DNA of 64,000 nucleotides from Granulicoccus phenolivorans DSM 17626 = NBRC 107789 = JCM 15570 (GCF_000423085.1 NZ_AUHH01000012.1:1-64000), one strand, 5' to 3'. Positions 1-9,250 are shown, counted from the first letter of the stretch. Translations and numbers: made by a program. Notes: generated by a model from the letters alone, not told the origin.

Positions 1-85
1 CGTTTTTGCCACCGGTGGGGCAAGTAGGTACAGTTGGTCGTCGGTTATGACGTAGTCATGCCGTCCGGGGCAGAAGGGATTCGTA

Positions 86-643
86 ATGACGACCTCACGC
101 CGTTCAGCGGATCGATCCGGCTTGGTGCTGGACACCCATGATCTGGGCCGCCGCGCGGGCTCGATGCGCGAGGTGGTCACCACCGTGGAAGCCCCGGAAG
201 GCCTTGGCAACGACGTAATCGGCGTACCACCGAACTCGCCCATCGAACTCGACCTCCGGCTCGAGGCCGTGGTCGAGGGCGTGCTGGTCACCGGAGTCGC
301 GCGAGCGCAGCTGACCGGGGAATGCGGACGGTGTCTGCGGCCGATCGAGGATGACCTCGAGATCGACCTGCAGGAACTGTTCCTCTACCCCGACACCGAG
401 CTCGACGACGAGGAGGCCAGCCGCATCGTGGCCGAGCAGCTCGACCTGGAGCCGCTGGTTCGCGACCAGGTGGTGCTGGAGCTTCCGTTCATGCCGCTGT
501 GCCGGCCGGATTGCGCCGGGTTGTGTCCCCAGTGCGGGGCCGATCTGAACGACGATCCGGAGCACAGCCATGGCGACCCGGTCGACCCACGCTGGGGCGA
601 TCTCGCCGCGCTGCGAACCGAGCTCGAGCAGCGCGACAACTGA
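86..643 (+). CDS. DUF177 (YceD-like) protein
   Basis: 185-residue acidic protein of the DUF177/YceD family, which in bacteria is almost always encoded directly upstream of rpmF and is linked to 23S rRNA/50S subunit metabolism; its biochemical role is unsettled. The sequence shows the family's cysteine features: CGRC near residue 80 and a C-terminal cluster around CRPDCAGLCPQCG (about residues 138-150) that could bind a metal. The ATG at 86 follows an AGAAGGGA Shine-Dalgarno sequence. rpmF starts 61 bases downstream, the expected partner. Bases 1-85 upstream hold no gene that I can recognise. Confidence 0.9.
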   Translation: MTTSRRSADRSGLVLDTHDLGRRAGSMREVVTTVEAPEGLGNDVIGVPPNSPIELDLRLEAVVEGVLVTGVARAQLTGECGRCLRPIEDDLEIDLQELFLYPDTELDDEEASRIVAEQLDLEPLVRDQVVLELPFMPLCRPDCAGLCPQCGADLNDDPEHSHGDPVDPRWGDLAALRTELEQRDN

Positions 644-704
644 ACCCAGAGCCGACCGACCAGCCTGAATCGCCGTGATTCAGGGCACAACCGAGGAGAT
701 CATC

Positions 705-902
705 GTGGCAGTTCCCAAGCGGAAGATGTCCCGCAGCAACACCCGGCACCGCCGTTCGCAGTGGAAGACCCAGGCCCCGTCGCTGGTGACCTGCGTCAAC
801 CCGCAGTGCCGCGCGCAGCACCTGCCGCACACCGCTTGCCCGACCTGTGGCCAGTACGGCCCCAAGGGCGAGCGTCGCCAGGTGACCGACGCGGCCAACT
901 GA
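705..902 (+). CDS. rpmF: 50S ribosomal protein L32
   Basis: 65-residue L32 of the large ribosomal subunit. The N-terminus [20 protein letters not shown] is diagnostic. A four-cysteine zinc ribbon follows, with an unusual first pair spaced C-x4-C (CVNPQC) and a normal CPTC second pair. The GTG at 705 is chosen because GAGGAG lies six bases upstream and the protein then begins exactly with the family's MAVPK; an in-frame GTG at 675 would add ten unrelated residues. It follows the DUF177 gene, the usual pairing, and its stop codon overlaps the likely start region of rnc. Confidence 0.95.
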   Translation: MAVPKRKMSRSNTRHRRSQWKTQAPSLVTCVNPQCRAQHLPHTACPTCGQYGPKGERRQVTDAAN

Positions 903-1630
903 TCATCACGCAGACCGCATCGGCCCCGGGGCAGTCCCCGGTCGAGAAGCTGTGTGCACAGCTGGGGATCCCTCTGGATCCCCAGCTTTTTGTGCTTGCC
1001 CTGACCCATCGCTCGTACGCCTACGAGCATGACGAGCCGAACAATGAACGGCTGGAGTTCCTGGGCGATTCGGTGCTCGGCGTGGCCACCACCGAATACC
1101 TCTACCGGACCTACCCAGACCTGCCGGAGGGCAAGCTGGCCAAGCTGCGTGCGGCCGTGGTGAACGCCCACGCGCTCGCCGACGTCGCCCGCGACCTCGA
1201 ACTGGGGCCGATGATCCGGCTGGGCAAGGGCGAGATCCGCACCCACGGAGCGGAGAAGCCCTCGATCCTGGCCGATGTGATGGAGTCGGTGATCGCCGCG
1301 GTCCACCTGAGCGCCGGCCATGAGGCCTCCACCCGGTTCGTCCAGCACCTGTTCGTCCCGCTGATCACCGAGGCCGCGGCCGGCAAGGGCAAGCAGTTGG
1401 ACTGGAAGACCCGGCTGCAGGAACTCACCGCCTCGCTCGGGCTCGGCCTGCCGAGCTATACCTATGTCGCTTCCGGCCCGGACCATCGCAAGTGGTTCGA
1501 GGCGACGGTGACCGTCGCCGACCGGGCCCGCGGCACCGGCGCCGGCAGTTCCAAGCGGGACGCCGAACTGGCCGCCGCCCGGCAGGCGGTGTCCACCCTG
1601 AGCGCCGAGCAGCCGGCGAACGAGGACTGA
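899..1630 (+). CDS. rnc: Ribonuclease III
   Basis: Double-strand-specific endoribonuclease that processes rRNA precursors and structured mRNAs. The signature [12 protein letters not shown] carries the catalytic Glu/Asp pair, and [12 protein letters not shown] supplies the second Asp/Glu pair. A C-terminal double-stranded-RNA-binding domain follows, ending in [17 protein letters not shown]. The start is uncertain: there is no ATG, GTG or TTG in frame between a GTG at 761 (deep inside rpmF) and the conserved domain. The CTG at 899 overlapping the rpmF stop (CTGA) is my best guess and gives 243 residues. mutM follows after three bases, so rpmF-rnc-mutM is probably one operon. Confidence 0.88.
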   Translation: MIITQTASAPGQSPVEKLCAQLGIPLDPQLFVLALTHRSYAYEHDEPNNERLEFLGDSVLGVATTEYLYRTYPDLPEGKLAKLRAAVVNAHALADVARDLELGPMIRLGKGEIRTHGAEKPSILADVMESVIAAVHLSAGHEASTRFVQHLFVPLITEAAAGKGKQLDWKTRLQELTASLGLGLPSYTYVASGPDHRKWFEATVTVADRARGTGAGSSKRDAELAAARQAVSTLSAEQPANED

Positions 1631-1633
1631 GCC

Positions 1634-2503
1634 GTGCCCGAATTGCCCGAGGTCGAGGTCGTCCGGCGCGGCCTGGTGCCCGCGGTGACCGGGCGTACGA
1701 TCGCCGCGGTGGAGGTGCTGCATCCCCGACCGGTACGCCGGCACCTGCTCGGCCCCGAGGATTTCGCCCGCACCCTGATCGGGCGGACCTTCGCCGAACC
1801 CCGCCGACGCGGCAAGTATCTGTGGCTGCCGCTGACCGACGGGGACGCGATCCTGGCCCATCTCGGGATGAGCGGCCAGTTCCGGGTCGATGAACCCGGC
1901 ACCCCGGATCAGCGGCACACCCGGGTCCGGTTCCGGTTCACCGACGGCGGGTCCGAGGTGCGCTTCGTCGACCAGCGGATGTTCGGCGGGCTGTCCCTGT
2001 CGCCCGGCGGGGCCGAGCTGCCGACCGAGATCGCCCACATCGCGCGCGATCCGTTCGATCCCGAGTTCGACCCCGAAGCGACCGGCCGCGCGCTGCGCCG
2101 CAAGCACACCGGGGTCAAGCGAGCCCTGCTGGACCAGACCCTGATTGCCGGGGTCGGCAACATCTACGCCGATGAGTCGCTGTGGCTGGCCCGGCTGCAC
2201 TACGCCAAGCCGGCCGACACTCTCTCGCGCGGCCAGGCCCTGGGTCTGCTCGGCGCGGCCCAGCAGGTGATGAGCGAGGCCCTGGCGGTCGGCGGCACCT
2301 CCTTCGACGCGCTCTATGTGAACGTCAACGGCTCGTCCGGCTACTTCGACCGGTCGCTGAATGCGTACGGCCGCGAGGACGAACCGTGCCCGCGCTGCGG
2401 TACCCCGATCCGCCGGGAGGCGTTCATGAATCGCTCCTCGTTTCGGTGTCCGCGCTGCCAGCGCGCCCCGCGGGCGGCCGGTCGGACCGTGGTGGCGCGA
2501 TGA
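1634..2503 (+). CDS. mutM: Formamidopyrimidine-DNA glycosylase (Fpg/MutM)
   Basis: Bifunctional DNA glycosylase/AP lyase that removes 8-oxoguanine and formamidopyrimidines. After Met removal the N-terminus is [13 protein letters not shown], giving the catalytic proline and adjacent Glu. The helix-two-turn-helix region contains [12 protein letters not shown], and the C-terminus has a four-cysteine zinc finger (CPRCGTP...CPRCQ) with the [10 protein letters not shown] end. 289 residues is the family length. The start is GTG at 1634, four bases after the rnc stop, so the gene is probably translationally coupled to rnc. Confidence 0.96.
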   Translation: MPELPEVEVVRRGLVPAVTGRTIAAVEVLHPRPVRRHLLGPEDFARTLIGRTFAEPRRRGKYLWLPLTDGDAILAHLGMSGQFRVDEPGTPDQRHTRVRFRFTDGGSEVRFVDQRMFGGLSLSPGGAELPTEIAHIARDPFDPEFDPEATGRALRRKHTGVKRALLDQTLIAGVGNIYADESLWLARLHYAKPADTLSRGQALGLLGAAQQVMSEALAVGGTSFDALYVNVNGSSGYFDRSLNAYGREDEPCPRCGTPIRREAFMNRSSFRCPRCQRAPRAAGRTVVAR

Positions 2504-2606
2504 CCGGGCCACTGCCTCAGACCACGGGATGGAATTCGAGTCGCCCGGAACACTCCCCGATCTCGGTGCCGGTTTGCCGCGCCGTGGGGGTTAGATTGGT
2601 CAAATC

Positions 2607-3230
2607 GTGAAAAAGGTCGCGCACTACGTCTTCGTCCGCCACCGCCACAACTGGGTCCAATTGTTCCGGTTCGGGCTGGTCGGCGGTTCCGGCGTGCTCG
2701 TGAACATGCTGGTGATGATCGCGCTGAACAAGATCTTCCCCGGCGTCTGGGAGCAGGTCGCGACCCCGCTGCCGGTCACCGACTTCAACATCCGCTGGTA
2801 CCACGTGTTCAACGCGATCGCGTTCCTGGTCGCCAACACCTGGAACTACCAGCTGAACCGGATGTGGACCTTCAAATCGAAGCACCACGCGAGCTGGCTC
2901 CGGGAGTTCTTCCCCTTCCTGGCCACCGGGCTGGTCGCCTTCGCGGTGGGCCTGGTCATCCAGACCCTGCTGCTGAAGTCGGGCTCGCCGATCGCGTTGC
3001 CGCGCGACGTCTTCGACGGCTCCACCGGCCTGCGCACTCCGCTGTACTGGGCCCAGCTGATCCAGATCATCATCACCATGCCGATCAACTTCGTCGTCAA
3101 CAAGCTGTGGACGTTCCGGGCCGTGCGGCACAAGCGCTCCCATCCCACCGACGAGCTTCCGATGGCCGCTCCCGTGGTTGCTCCCGAACGCGTGGACGAG
3201 GACGGCGAGCCCCTGCCCGCGGACCGGTGA
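2607..3230 (+). CDS. GtrA-like membrane protein
   Basis: 207-residue integral membrane protein with about four transmembrane segments (roughly residues 19-40, 70-90, 103-125, 150-172) and a charged C-terminal tail. The pattern RFGLVGGSGVLVNML at the start and NYQLNRMWTF / NFVVNKLWTF after two of the helices is typical of the GtrA family, small proteins thought to help move lipid-linked sugars across the membrane. No glycosyltransferase is next to it, so its substrate is unknown. The GTG at 2607 is chosen because the first transmembrane segment follows directly. It ends 16 bases before the smc start. Confidence 0.8.
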   Translation: MKKVAHYVFVRHRHNWVQLFRFGLVGGSGVLVNMLVMIALNKIFPGVWEQVATPLPVTDFNIRWYHVFNAIAFLVANTWNYQLNRMWTFKSKHHASWLREFFPFLATGLVAFAVGLVIQTLLLKSGSPIALPRDVFDGSTGLRTPLYWAQLIQIIITMPINFVVNKLWTFRAVRHKRSHPTDELPMAAPVVAPERVDEDGEPLPADR

Positions 3231-3246
3231 CCGGGCGGGCCCGACG

Positions 3247-6200
3247 GTGTACCTGAAGAGCCTGACGCTGCGTGGGTTCAAGTCCTTCGCGTCCGCGACA
3301 ACCCTGCAGTTCGAGCCCGGCATCACCTGCGTGGTGGGCCCCAACGGCTCCGGCAAGTCCAATGTGGTCGACGCGCTCGCCTGGGTGATGGGCGCCCAGG
3401 CCGCCAAATCCCTGCGCGGCGGCAAGATGGAGGACGTCATCTTCGCCGGCACCTCGCAGCGCGCCCCGCTGGGCCGCGCCGAGGTTGCGCTCACCATCGA
3501 CAACACCGACGGCGCCCTGCCGATCGAGTACACCGAGGTCACCATCGCGCGGACCATGTTCCGCAACGGCGGGTCGGAGTATTCGATCAACGGCGCCACC
3601 GCCCGACTGCTGGACGTCCAGGAACTGCTGTCGGACTCCGGCATCGGGCGGGAAATGCACGTCATCGTCGGCCAGGGCCAGCTCGATTCGATCCTGCAGG
3701 CCACCCCCGAGGGCCGCCGCGGTTTCATCGAGGAGGCCGCCGGCGTACTGAAACATCGCCGGCGCAAGGAGAAGGCGCTGCGCAAACTGGAGTCCACCGA
3801 GGGCAACCTGCACCGGCTCAACGACCTGATCGGGGAGTTGCGCCGCCAGCTCAAGCCGCTGGGCCGGCAGGCCCAGGTCGCCCGCAAGGCCGCGGTGATC
3901 CAGGCCGAGGTACGCGACGCGCGCGCCCGGCTGCTCGCCGACGATCTGGTCATGGCCACCCTGGAACTGGAATCCGACGCCGCCGCCGAGGCCGAACTGC
4001 GCCGCCGCCGCGCCGAGGTGGAGCAGGAACTGACCCAGGCCCGGGCCGAGGAGACCGCGGCCGAGGCCGCCACCGCCGCCGACCAGCCCCGGCTGACCCG
4101 GGCCCAGGAGACCTGGTACGCCCTGACCGGGCTGCGGGAGCGGGTGGCCTCGACCGAGTCGATCGCCGCCGAGCGACTGCGCCAGTTGCAGGCCCGGCCG
4201 GCCGAGGAGCGTCGGGGCCCGCGCCCGGAGGACTACGAGGCCGACGCCGACCGCGCCGCGACGACCGAGGCCGAACTGGCCGAGGCGGTACGCCACGACA
4301 CCGCGGCCCTCGCCACCGCCGGCAGCCACCGGGCCGACGCCGAAGCGGCCGCCGCGGCGGCGGAGAAGCGTTACAGCGACCTGGTCCGGGCGATCGCCGA
4401 CCGCCGGGAGGGACTCGCCCGGCTGACCGGCCAGGTGGACTCCCTGCGCAGCCGCGCCGCCGCCTCGGTCGAGGAGATCGGGCGGCTCACCGCGGCCCGG
4501 ACCGCCGCCGAACAGCGCGCCGCGCAGGCCGAACAGGAGTTCGTCGCGGTGGAGACCCGGGTCGCGGGCCTGGATGCCGGCGAGGGTTACCTCGATGTCG
4601 CCCACGAGGAGGCCGAGGCCGCCCTGGAAGAGGCGAACCGGGCCGCCCGGGACCTGCGTACCACCGAACAGCAGGCCGGTTCGGCCCGGGCCGCCGCGGC
4701 CGCCCGGGTGGACGCGCTGCGGCTGGGCCTGGACCGCAAGGACGCCTCGGCCGCGCTGCTGGCCGCCGGGGGCGACGGCCTGCTGGGGTCGGTCTCCGAC
4801 CTGCTCCGGGTCGACCCGGGCTACGAGACCGCGGTCGCCGCGGCGCTGGGGCAGGCCGCCGAAGCGGTCGTGGTCACCGACGTGGGCACCGCCCTGGCCG
4901 CCTTCGACCGGTTGCGCAGCGAGGATCTCGGCCGGGCCACCCTGCTGGTGGGTGGGGGACCGGTGGCCCCGGGCGCTCCCGCGGGGCTCCCGGCGTACGC
5001 GAGCGCGGTCGCCGACCGGGTCACCGCACCGGCCGACCTGGCCCCCGCGGTACGCCGGGCGCTGCAGGACATGGTCGTGGTGGCCGACCTGGCCGCGGCC
5101 CGGGACCTGATCGCGGAGCGGCCCGACCTGATCGCGGTCACCCGCGACGGCGACCTGCTCTCGGGCTGGTACGCCACCGGCGGCGCGGCCAAGGCGCAAT
5201 CGCTGCTGGAACTCACCGCGATGGTGCATGAGGCCGAACAGGCCCTGACCGACGCCACCGCGGAGTTGGAGCGGCTGCGCTTCGCCGCCGAGGGGATCCG
5301 GGACCGGCAGGCGGTCGCGAAGGAGCAGGTGGCGGCGACCCTGGCCCGGCTGCACGAGTCCGACGCGGCGATGGAGGCGGTGGCCGAGGAACTCGGCCGG
5401 CTCGCCGCGACCGCCCGATCGGCCCGCGGCGAGGCCGACCGGCTCGGCACGGCGATCGGCGCCGCCGAAACCGCCCGGGACAAGCACGCCGCCGGTCTGG
5501 CCGAGCTGACCGCCCGACTGGAGCGCGCCTCCGCCGAGGGCGACCCCGACGAAACCGCCGACCCGACCGAGCGCAACCGGCTAGCCGAAGCCGCCCGGCA
5601 GGCCCGCGCCGCCGAGACCGACGCCAAACTCGCCCTGCGCACCACCGAGGAACGGGCCCGCTCGGTCGCCGGGAAGGCCGACCAACTGCGCCGCGCCGCG
5701 GCCGCCGAGCGGCTGGCCCGCACCCAGGCCGCCGAACGCCGCGAACAGCAGCGACGCGAGGCCGGCGTGGCCACCGCGGTCCGCGACGCAGCGCGGTGGC
5801 TGCTGGGCCGCGTCGAGGCCTCCGCCGACCTGGCCGGGGCCGAACGGGCCGCGGCCGAGGCCGCCCGGGCCGGCGCCGAGCAGCGGCTCACCGCCGCCCG
5901 GCAGCGGGTCCGGGCCCTGTCGGAGGAACTGCAACAGCTCACCGATTCGGTGCATCGCGACGAGCTGGCCCGGACCGGGCAGCGGATGCGGGTCGAGGCG
6001 CTGCAGGCCAAGGCGCTGGAGGAACTCGGCCTGGCCCCGGAGATTCTGACCGATGAGTTCGGGCCGGACGTGCCGGTCCCGGTCCTGGTGGCCCGCGACG
6101 GGACCAGGTACGCCGAGGACGAGGCGCCCGAGCCGGTCCCGTTCGTCCGGGCCGAGCAGGAGAAGCGGCTGCGCAGGGCGGAGAAGGACCTCAAGGTGCT

Positions 6201-6795
6201 GGGCCGGGTGAACCCGCTCGCGCTGGAGGAGTTCGACGCGATGACCGAACGGCACGCCTTCCTCGCCGAGCAGTTGGAGGACCTGCGGCGTACCCGCAAG
6301 GACTTGGCCGACATCATCACCGAGGTCGACAACCGGGTCGAGCAGGTCTTCGCCGAGGCGTACGCGGACGTGGAGAAGGCGTTCGCCGGCGTGTTCGCGA
6401 CGCTGTTTCCCGGCGGCGAGGGCCGGTTGGTGCTGACCGAACCGGGGCAGTGGCTGACCACCGGCGTCGACGTCGAGGCCCGCCCGCCCGGGAAGAAGGT
6501 GAAGCGGCTGTCGCTGCTGTCGGGCGGGGAACGCTCGCTGGTGGCGGTGGCGTTCCTGGTGTCGTTGTTCATCGCCCGGCCGAGCCCGTTCTACATCCTC
6601 GACGAGGTCGAGGCGGCGCTGGACGATGTGAATCTGGGGCGGCTGCTGGAGATCTACGAGCAGTTGCGGGAGAACTCCCAGCTGTTGGTGATCACCCACC
6701 AGAAGCGGACGATGGAGATCGCCGACGCGCTGTACGGGGTGACCATGCGCGGGGACGGGGTCTCCACGGTGATCTCCCAGCGGATGCACGAATAG
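3247..6795 (+). CDS. smc: Chromosome segregation protein SMC
   Basis: 1182-residue structural-maintenance-of-chromosomes ATPase, which with ScpA/ScpB forms the bacterial condensin. The Walker A GPNGSGKS is at residues 31-38. Two long Ala/Glu/Arg-rich coiled-coil arms flank a hinge near residues 500-640. The C-terminal head has the ABC signature LSGGERSL near 1091 and Walker B ILDEVEAALDD near 1118. The GTG at 3247 gives the canonical MYLKSLTLRGFKSF start; an upstream in-frame extension to 3178 overlaps gtrA and is not conserved in kind. Length is normal for the family. Confidence 0.97.
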   Translation: MYLKSLTLRGFKSFASATTLQFEPGITCVVGPNGSGKSNVVDALAWVMGAQAAKSLRGGKMEDVIFAGTSQRAPLGRAEVALTIDNTDGALPIEYTEVTIARTMFRNGGSEYSINGATARLLDVQELLSDSGIGREMHVIVGQGQLDSILQATPEGRRGFIEEAAGVLKHRRRKEKALRKLESTEGNLHRLNDLIGELRRQLKPLGRQAQVARKAAVIQAEVRDARARLLADDLVMATLELESDAAAEAELRRRRAEVEQELTQARAEETAAEAATAADQPRLTRAQETWYALTGLRERVASTESIAAERLRQLQARPAEERRGPRPEDYEADADRAATTEAELAEAVRHDTAALATAGSHRADAEAAAAAAEKRYSDLVRAIADRREGLARLTGQVDSLRSRAAASVEEIGRLTAARTAAEQRAAQAEQEFVAVETRVAGLDAGEGYLDVAHEEAEAALEEANRAARDLRTTEQQAGSARAAAAARVDALRLGLDRKDASAALLAAGGDGLLGSVSDLLRVDPGYETAVAAALGQAAEAVVVTDVGTALAAFDRLRSEDLGRATLLVGGGPVAPGAPAGLPAYASAVADRVTAPADLAPAVRRALQDMVVVADLAAARDLIAERPDLIAVTRDGDLLSGWYATGGAAKAQSLLELTAMVHEAEQALTDATAELERLRFAAEGIRDRQAVAKEQVAATLARLHESDAAMEAVAEELGRLAATARSARGEADRLGTAIGAAETARDKHAAGLAELTARLERASAEGDPDETADPTERNRLAEAARQARAAETDAKLALRTTEERARSVAGKADQLRRAAAAERLARTQAAERREQQRREAGVATAVRDAARWLLGRVEASADLAGAERAAAEAARAGAEQRLTAARQRVRALSEELQQLTDSVHRDELARTGQRMRVEALQAKALEELGLAPEILTDEFGPDVPVPVLVARDGTRYAEDEAPEPVPFVRAEQEKRLRRAEKDLKVLGRVNPLALEEFDAMTERHAFLAEQLEDLRRTRKDLADIITEVDNRVEQVFAEAYADVEKAFAGVFATLFPGGEGRLVLTEPGQWLTTGVDVEARPPGKKVKRLSLLSGGERSLVAVAFLVSLFIARPSPFYILDEVEAALDDVNLGRLLEIYEQLRENSQLLVITHQKRTMEIADALYGVTMRGDGVSTVISQRMHE

Positions 6796-6809
6796 GGTCC
6801 GGCCCGGCC

Positions 6810-7463
6810 TCAGGGGTTCGCGGCGCGCTCGATCCCGGCCAGCAGGATGTCGAGGGCGAAGGCGAACTCGGCGTCGGCATCGCAGCCCCCGTCGTGGTGC
6901 ACCTGGGTGGCCATCGCGATCATGGCCGGGTACGCCGCGGCGTACTCGGCCAGGGAGCGGTCCAGCGCGGGTTGTTCCGCGGGGAGGGCGGGGGTGGGGA
7001 AGACCTCAATGGTGAAGCCCCACATTCGGGTGCTGAGGGCATGCATCCCGTTGTGCACGACCGGTGGTGGCAGCCCGCCGTCGATCAGGATGGCGATGAG
7101 CTCGTCCAGGTAGCGCAGCGCGGCGGGGCTGGCGGTGCGTTGGTCGCGGATCGCATCCGGCAGCCAGGGGTGCTCGAGCATCCGGGCGCGGGAGACCAGG
7201 ATCCGGGCGCGCAGCCGGTCGCGCCAGGGGGCGGTGACCTCGGGGAGAGCCGTGGCCGGCGGGGGCTCGATCGCGGTGTCGACCATGGCGGTGATCAGCT
7301 CGTCCCGGTTGGCCAGGTGGCGATACAGGGCCATCGCCGAGACACCGAGTTCGTCGCCGAGTCGGCGCATGGACATCTCGGCCAGGCCGATCCGATCGGC
7401 CAGGGCGATCGCAGTCTGGATGATCCGGGTCCGGGAGAGTGGGGCGTCGGTCGGCATTGACAT
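6810..7463 (-). CDS. TetR-family transcriptional repressor
   Basis: 217-residue regulator. The N-terminal helix-turn-helix (about residues 9-55) reads TRIIQTAIALADRIGLAEMS and MALYRHLANRDEL, a standard TetR DNA-binding domain. The rest resembles the TetR C-terminal ligand domain, with a closing FALDILLAGIE helix. It is divergent from the DUF4386-like membrane gene at 7538, and the 74-base gap contains two inverted repeats (7464-7480 and 7496-7518), so it very probably represses both itself and its neighbour. A second in-frame ATG six bases inside (at 7457) is an alternative start. The ligand cannot be told from sequence. Confidence 0.88.
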   Translation of the reverse strand: MSMPTDAPLSRTRIIQTAIALADRIGLAEMSMRRLGDELGVSAMALYRHLANRDELITAMVDTAIEPPPATALPEVTAPWRDRLRARILVSRARMLEHPWLPDAIRDQRTASPAALRYLDELIAILIDGGLPPPVVHNGMHALSTRMWGFTIEVFPTPALPAEQPALDRSLAEYAAAYPAMIAMATQVHHDGGCDADAEFAFALDILLAGIERAANP

Positions 7464-7480
7464 GGTTTACAGCGTAGACC
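7464..7480. promoter_or_regulatory. Imperfect TetR operator half of a pair
   Basis: GGTTTAC-AGC-GTAGACC: seven-base arms with one mismatch around a three-base centre. It lies immediately upstream of the tetR start codon and has the same architecture as the perfect palindrome 16 bases further on. I infer it is the weaker autoregulatory site. Confidence 0.6.
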
Positions 7481-7495
7481 TAGCCTGGAAGCAGT

Positions 7496-7518
7496 CGAGG
7501 TTTACGCCGTAAACCTCG
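7496..7518. promoter_or_regulatory. Perfect palindromic TetR operator
   Basis: Arms CGAGGTTTAC and GTAAACCTCG are exact reverse complements around GCC (ten-base arms). It sits in the divergent promoter region between tetR and the DUF4386-like gene, 20 bases before that gene's start. The shared core GTTTAC-N3-GTAAAC is the expected shape for a TetR dimer site. Confidence 0.75.
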
Positions 7519-7537
7519 TTTCGGGGGAGGGGTTTCG

Positions 7538-8212
7538 ATGTCTGTTTCCGGTGGTTCGGCCGAGGGGGCGCGGCGGCTCGCCGCGGTGGTCGGGGTGCTC
7601 TATCTGGTCAGCCATGTCACGTCGGTGGCGGCGGTGCCGTTGCTGCGGTCGGGCGTGGCGGCGGGTGGTCTGCGGTTGGGGGTGGCGCTCGAGTTGATCC
7701 TGGCCGGGGCGGTCATTGCCACCGGGACCGGCCTGGTCGCGCTGGTGCAGCGCCGGGCGCCGATGTTGGCGTACACCTTTGCTGCGCTGCGGCTGCTGGA
7801 GGGGGCGGTGATCGCGGTGGGTACGCTGCCGGTGCTGGTCCTGGTGGCCGGTCCGGGGCTGGTGGGGGAGTCGGCGGTGTGGGCGCTGCACGAGGCGGCA
7901 TTCCTGGTGGGGCAGGGGCTGATCATCAGTGTGAACACCGTGGTGCTGGGGGCACTGATTCTGCGCAGCGGCGCGGTCGCGCGCTGGATCGGGTGGCTGG
8001 CGGTGGTCGGCGGGGTCCTGGTGCTGGTGGGAAATGTGTTGCAGTTTGTCGGGGTCGCGGACCGGGCGGCGGTGGGGGTGGCCGGGCTGCTGGCGATCCC
8101 GGTCTTCGTCTTCGAGATCTCCTTCGCGCTCACGCTGATCGTTCGCGGGATGCGGTCCGAGGAGTTTCCCAGGAGTCTGTCAACGGGCTCACAGGAGCCC
8201 GCACACGTGTGA
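7538..8212 (+). CDS. DUF4386-like multi-pass membrane protein
   Basis: 224-residue hydrophobic protein with about six transmembrane helices; the GVLYLVSHVTSVAAVPLL first helix and the ALRLLEGAVIAVGTLPVLVL segment resemble the DUF4386 family, whose function is unknown. The ATG at 7538 follows a strong GGGGGAGGGG ribosome-binding site. It is controlled in all likelihood by the divergent TetR gene through the palindromes at 7464-7518. By analogy with other TetR/membrane-protein pairs it could be involved in stress or drug tolerance, but nothing in the sequence shows a transport mechanism. Confidence 0.7.
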   Translation: MSVSGGSAEGARRLAAVVGVLYLVSHVTSVAAVPLLRSGVAAGGLRLGVALELILAGAVIATGTGLVALVQRRAPMLAYTFAALRLLEGAVIAVGTLPVLVLVAGPGLVGESAVWALHEAAFLVGQGLIISVNTVVLGALILRSGAVARWIGWLAVVGGVLVLVGNVLQFVGVADRAAVGVAGLLAIPVFVFEISFALTLIVRGMRSEEFPRSLSTGSQEPAHV

Positions 8213-8342
8213 TTCAACCGTGACTTCTGCCCCTTGGGTCTCATTAGTCACAGGTGTCACACTGGATCAGTCGGTTCTGCGGCCGAATCGACATCTTCCC
8301 CTCGGAACCAGCTTGCTGGTGGTCGCAAACGAAGGACATCTC

Positions 8343-8531
8343 ATGAGCATGATCTATTTGCTGATGGCGGCGTGCTTCCTGCTGTCAGTGTTCCTGATCG
8401 GTGTGGTGGCCGTCGGGATGCAGCACAAGGGTCGTGACGAGCATCCGCGCCTGGCGCTGATGTTCCGTCGCACTGCCCGGGCCCTGAACGGTGAGGACGA
8501 CTTGCCGCGGGCCCTGCGTCTGCGCGCCTGA
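8343..8531 (+). CDS. Small single-pass membrane protein (62 aa)
   Basis: 62 residues: one N-terminal transmembrane helix (about residues 4-26, YLLMAACFLLSVFLIGVVAV) then a basic cytoplasmic tail rich in Arg. I do not recognise a family. The start is ATG 8343 because AAGGA (8332-8336) lies seven bases upstream; a longer in-frame reading from 8220 has no such site. A 32-base perfect hairpin follows 20 bases after the stop, so this looks like a genuine short transcription unit between the DUF4386-like gene and ftsY. Confidence 0.65.
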   Translation: MSMIYLLMAACFLLSVFLIGVVAVGMQHKGRDEHPRLALMFRRTARALNGEDDLPRALRLRA

Positions 8532-8551
8532 CGGAGCCGCAACCCACTGAC

Positions 8552-8583
8552 TCGGGCCCGGGGTGATCACACCCCGGGCCCGA
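8552..8583 (+). terminator. Hairpin terminator after the 62-aa gene
   Basis: Perfect 14-base arms (TCGGGCCCGGGGTG and its complement) around ATCA. There is no long T-run, as is usual in high-GC actinobacteria. Confidence 0.75.
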
Positions 8584-9040
8584 ACCATGTCCGGACCGGG
8601 CAGCCGTGGGGCGAGGGCTTTGCGCGATGGTTTCTGTCGGGGCGGGGCTGTGCGCGATGGCTTCTTCCGCGCGGGGCTTGCCGCGATGCCACCGGTGTCG
8701 CAGCGACGGCGTACGCCCTCGCGTGCGTCTGCAGCGGGTGCGGGACGTGGCTGGTATCGCATGGCGGTCTCTACCGTCGCGGGACGGGCCGGCGGGCGGT
8801 TCAAGCAGTCTGTGGGACCCTGCGTACGCGGTGGGCATGGTCGCGAGCAGGCAACACTGGCCCGGCGCACCCGGCTCTGGGGTGACCTGAGGCCCCGGTT
8901 CGGTGCGACGGTGCGGCTCGGTGCACCCGGCTCGGCCCATGCCGCATCGCGAACTGTGTTGCCGCGATGCGCCCTGTTTCCTGCATCTGCTGCAACGCCT
9001 GCGGGTACCCGCGTGGCGTCGCCGGAGTGTACTTGCCATC

Positions 9041-9145
9041 GCGGGAACCCGGGGTGGGGAATTACCTGTCGCAGGAAGGCAAGGTCGGACAGTATCCTTC
9101 GCGGGAAGCCGCGTCCGAGCATTACCTGTCTCGGGACGCACCCGG
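9041..9145. repeat. 30-bp-period degenerate tandem repeat
   Basis: Four units whose core TCGCGGGAA (or TCGCAGGAA, TCTCGGGAC) recurs at 9041, 9071, 9101 and 9131, preceded in two units by ATTACCTG. The same core and the same 30-base step occur again at 41786-41905. Confidence 0.7.
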
Positions 9146-9163
9146 CTCCAGGCGGGCGCGGGG

Positions 9164-9250
9164 ACCCAGCGTCTGGTTGGGCACCCAGCTTCGGGGTTGG
9201 GTGGGCAGCGTCGGGGCGCCCCGACGCTGGGTTGCCCGGGGTGACGCTGG
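9164..9250. repeat. 87-bp direct repeat, copy 1
   Basis: Matches 9371-9457 with a single C/T difference. It carries a perfect 24-base palindrome at 9206-9229 (half-site CAGCGTCGGGGC) and begins with CCAGCGTC and ends with GACGCTGG, themselves complementary, so the whole unit can fold back on itself. Confidence 0.85.

Noticed and set aside
3097-5487. 796-residue antisense frame over smc
   Set aside because: Same GC-bias artefact; smc on the plus strand is full length with all motifs.
9041-9145. CRISPR array
   Set aside because: The repeat period equals the repeat length, so there are no unique spacers; units are degenerate and no cas gene is present. The same holds for 41786-41905.
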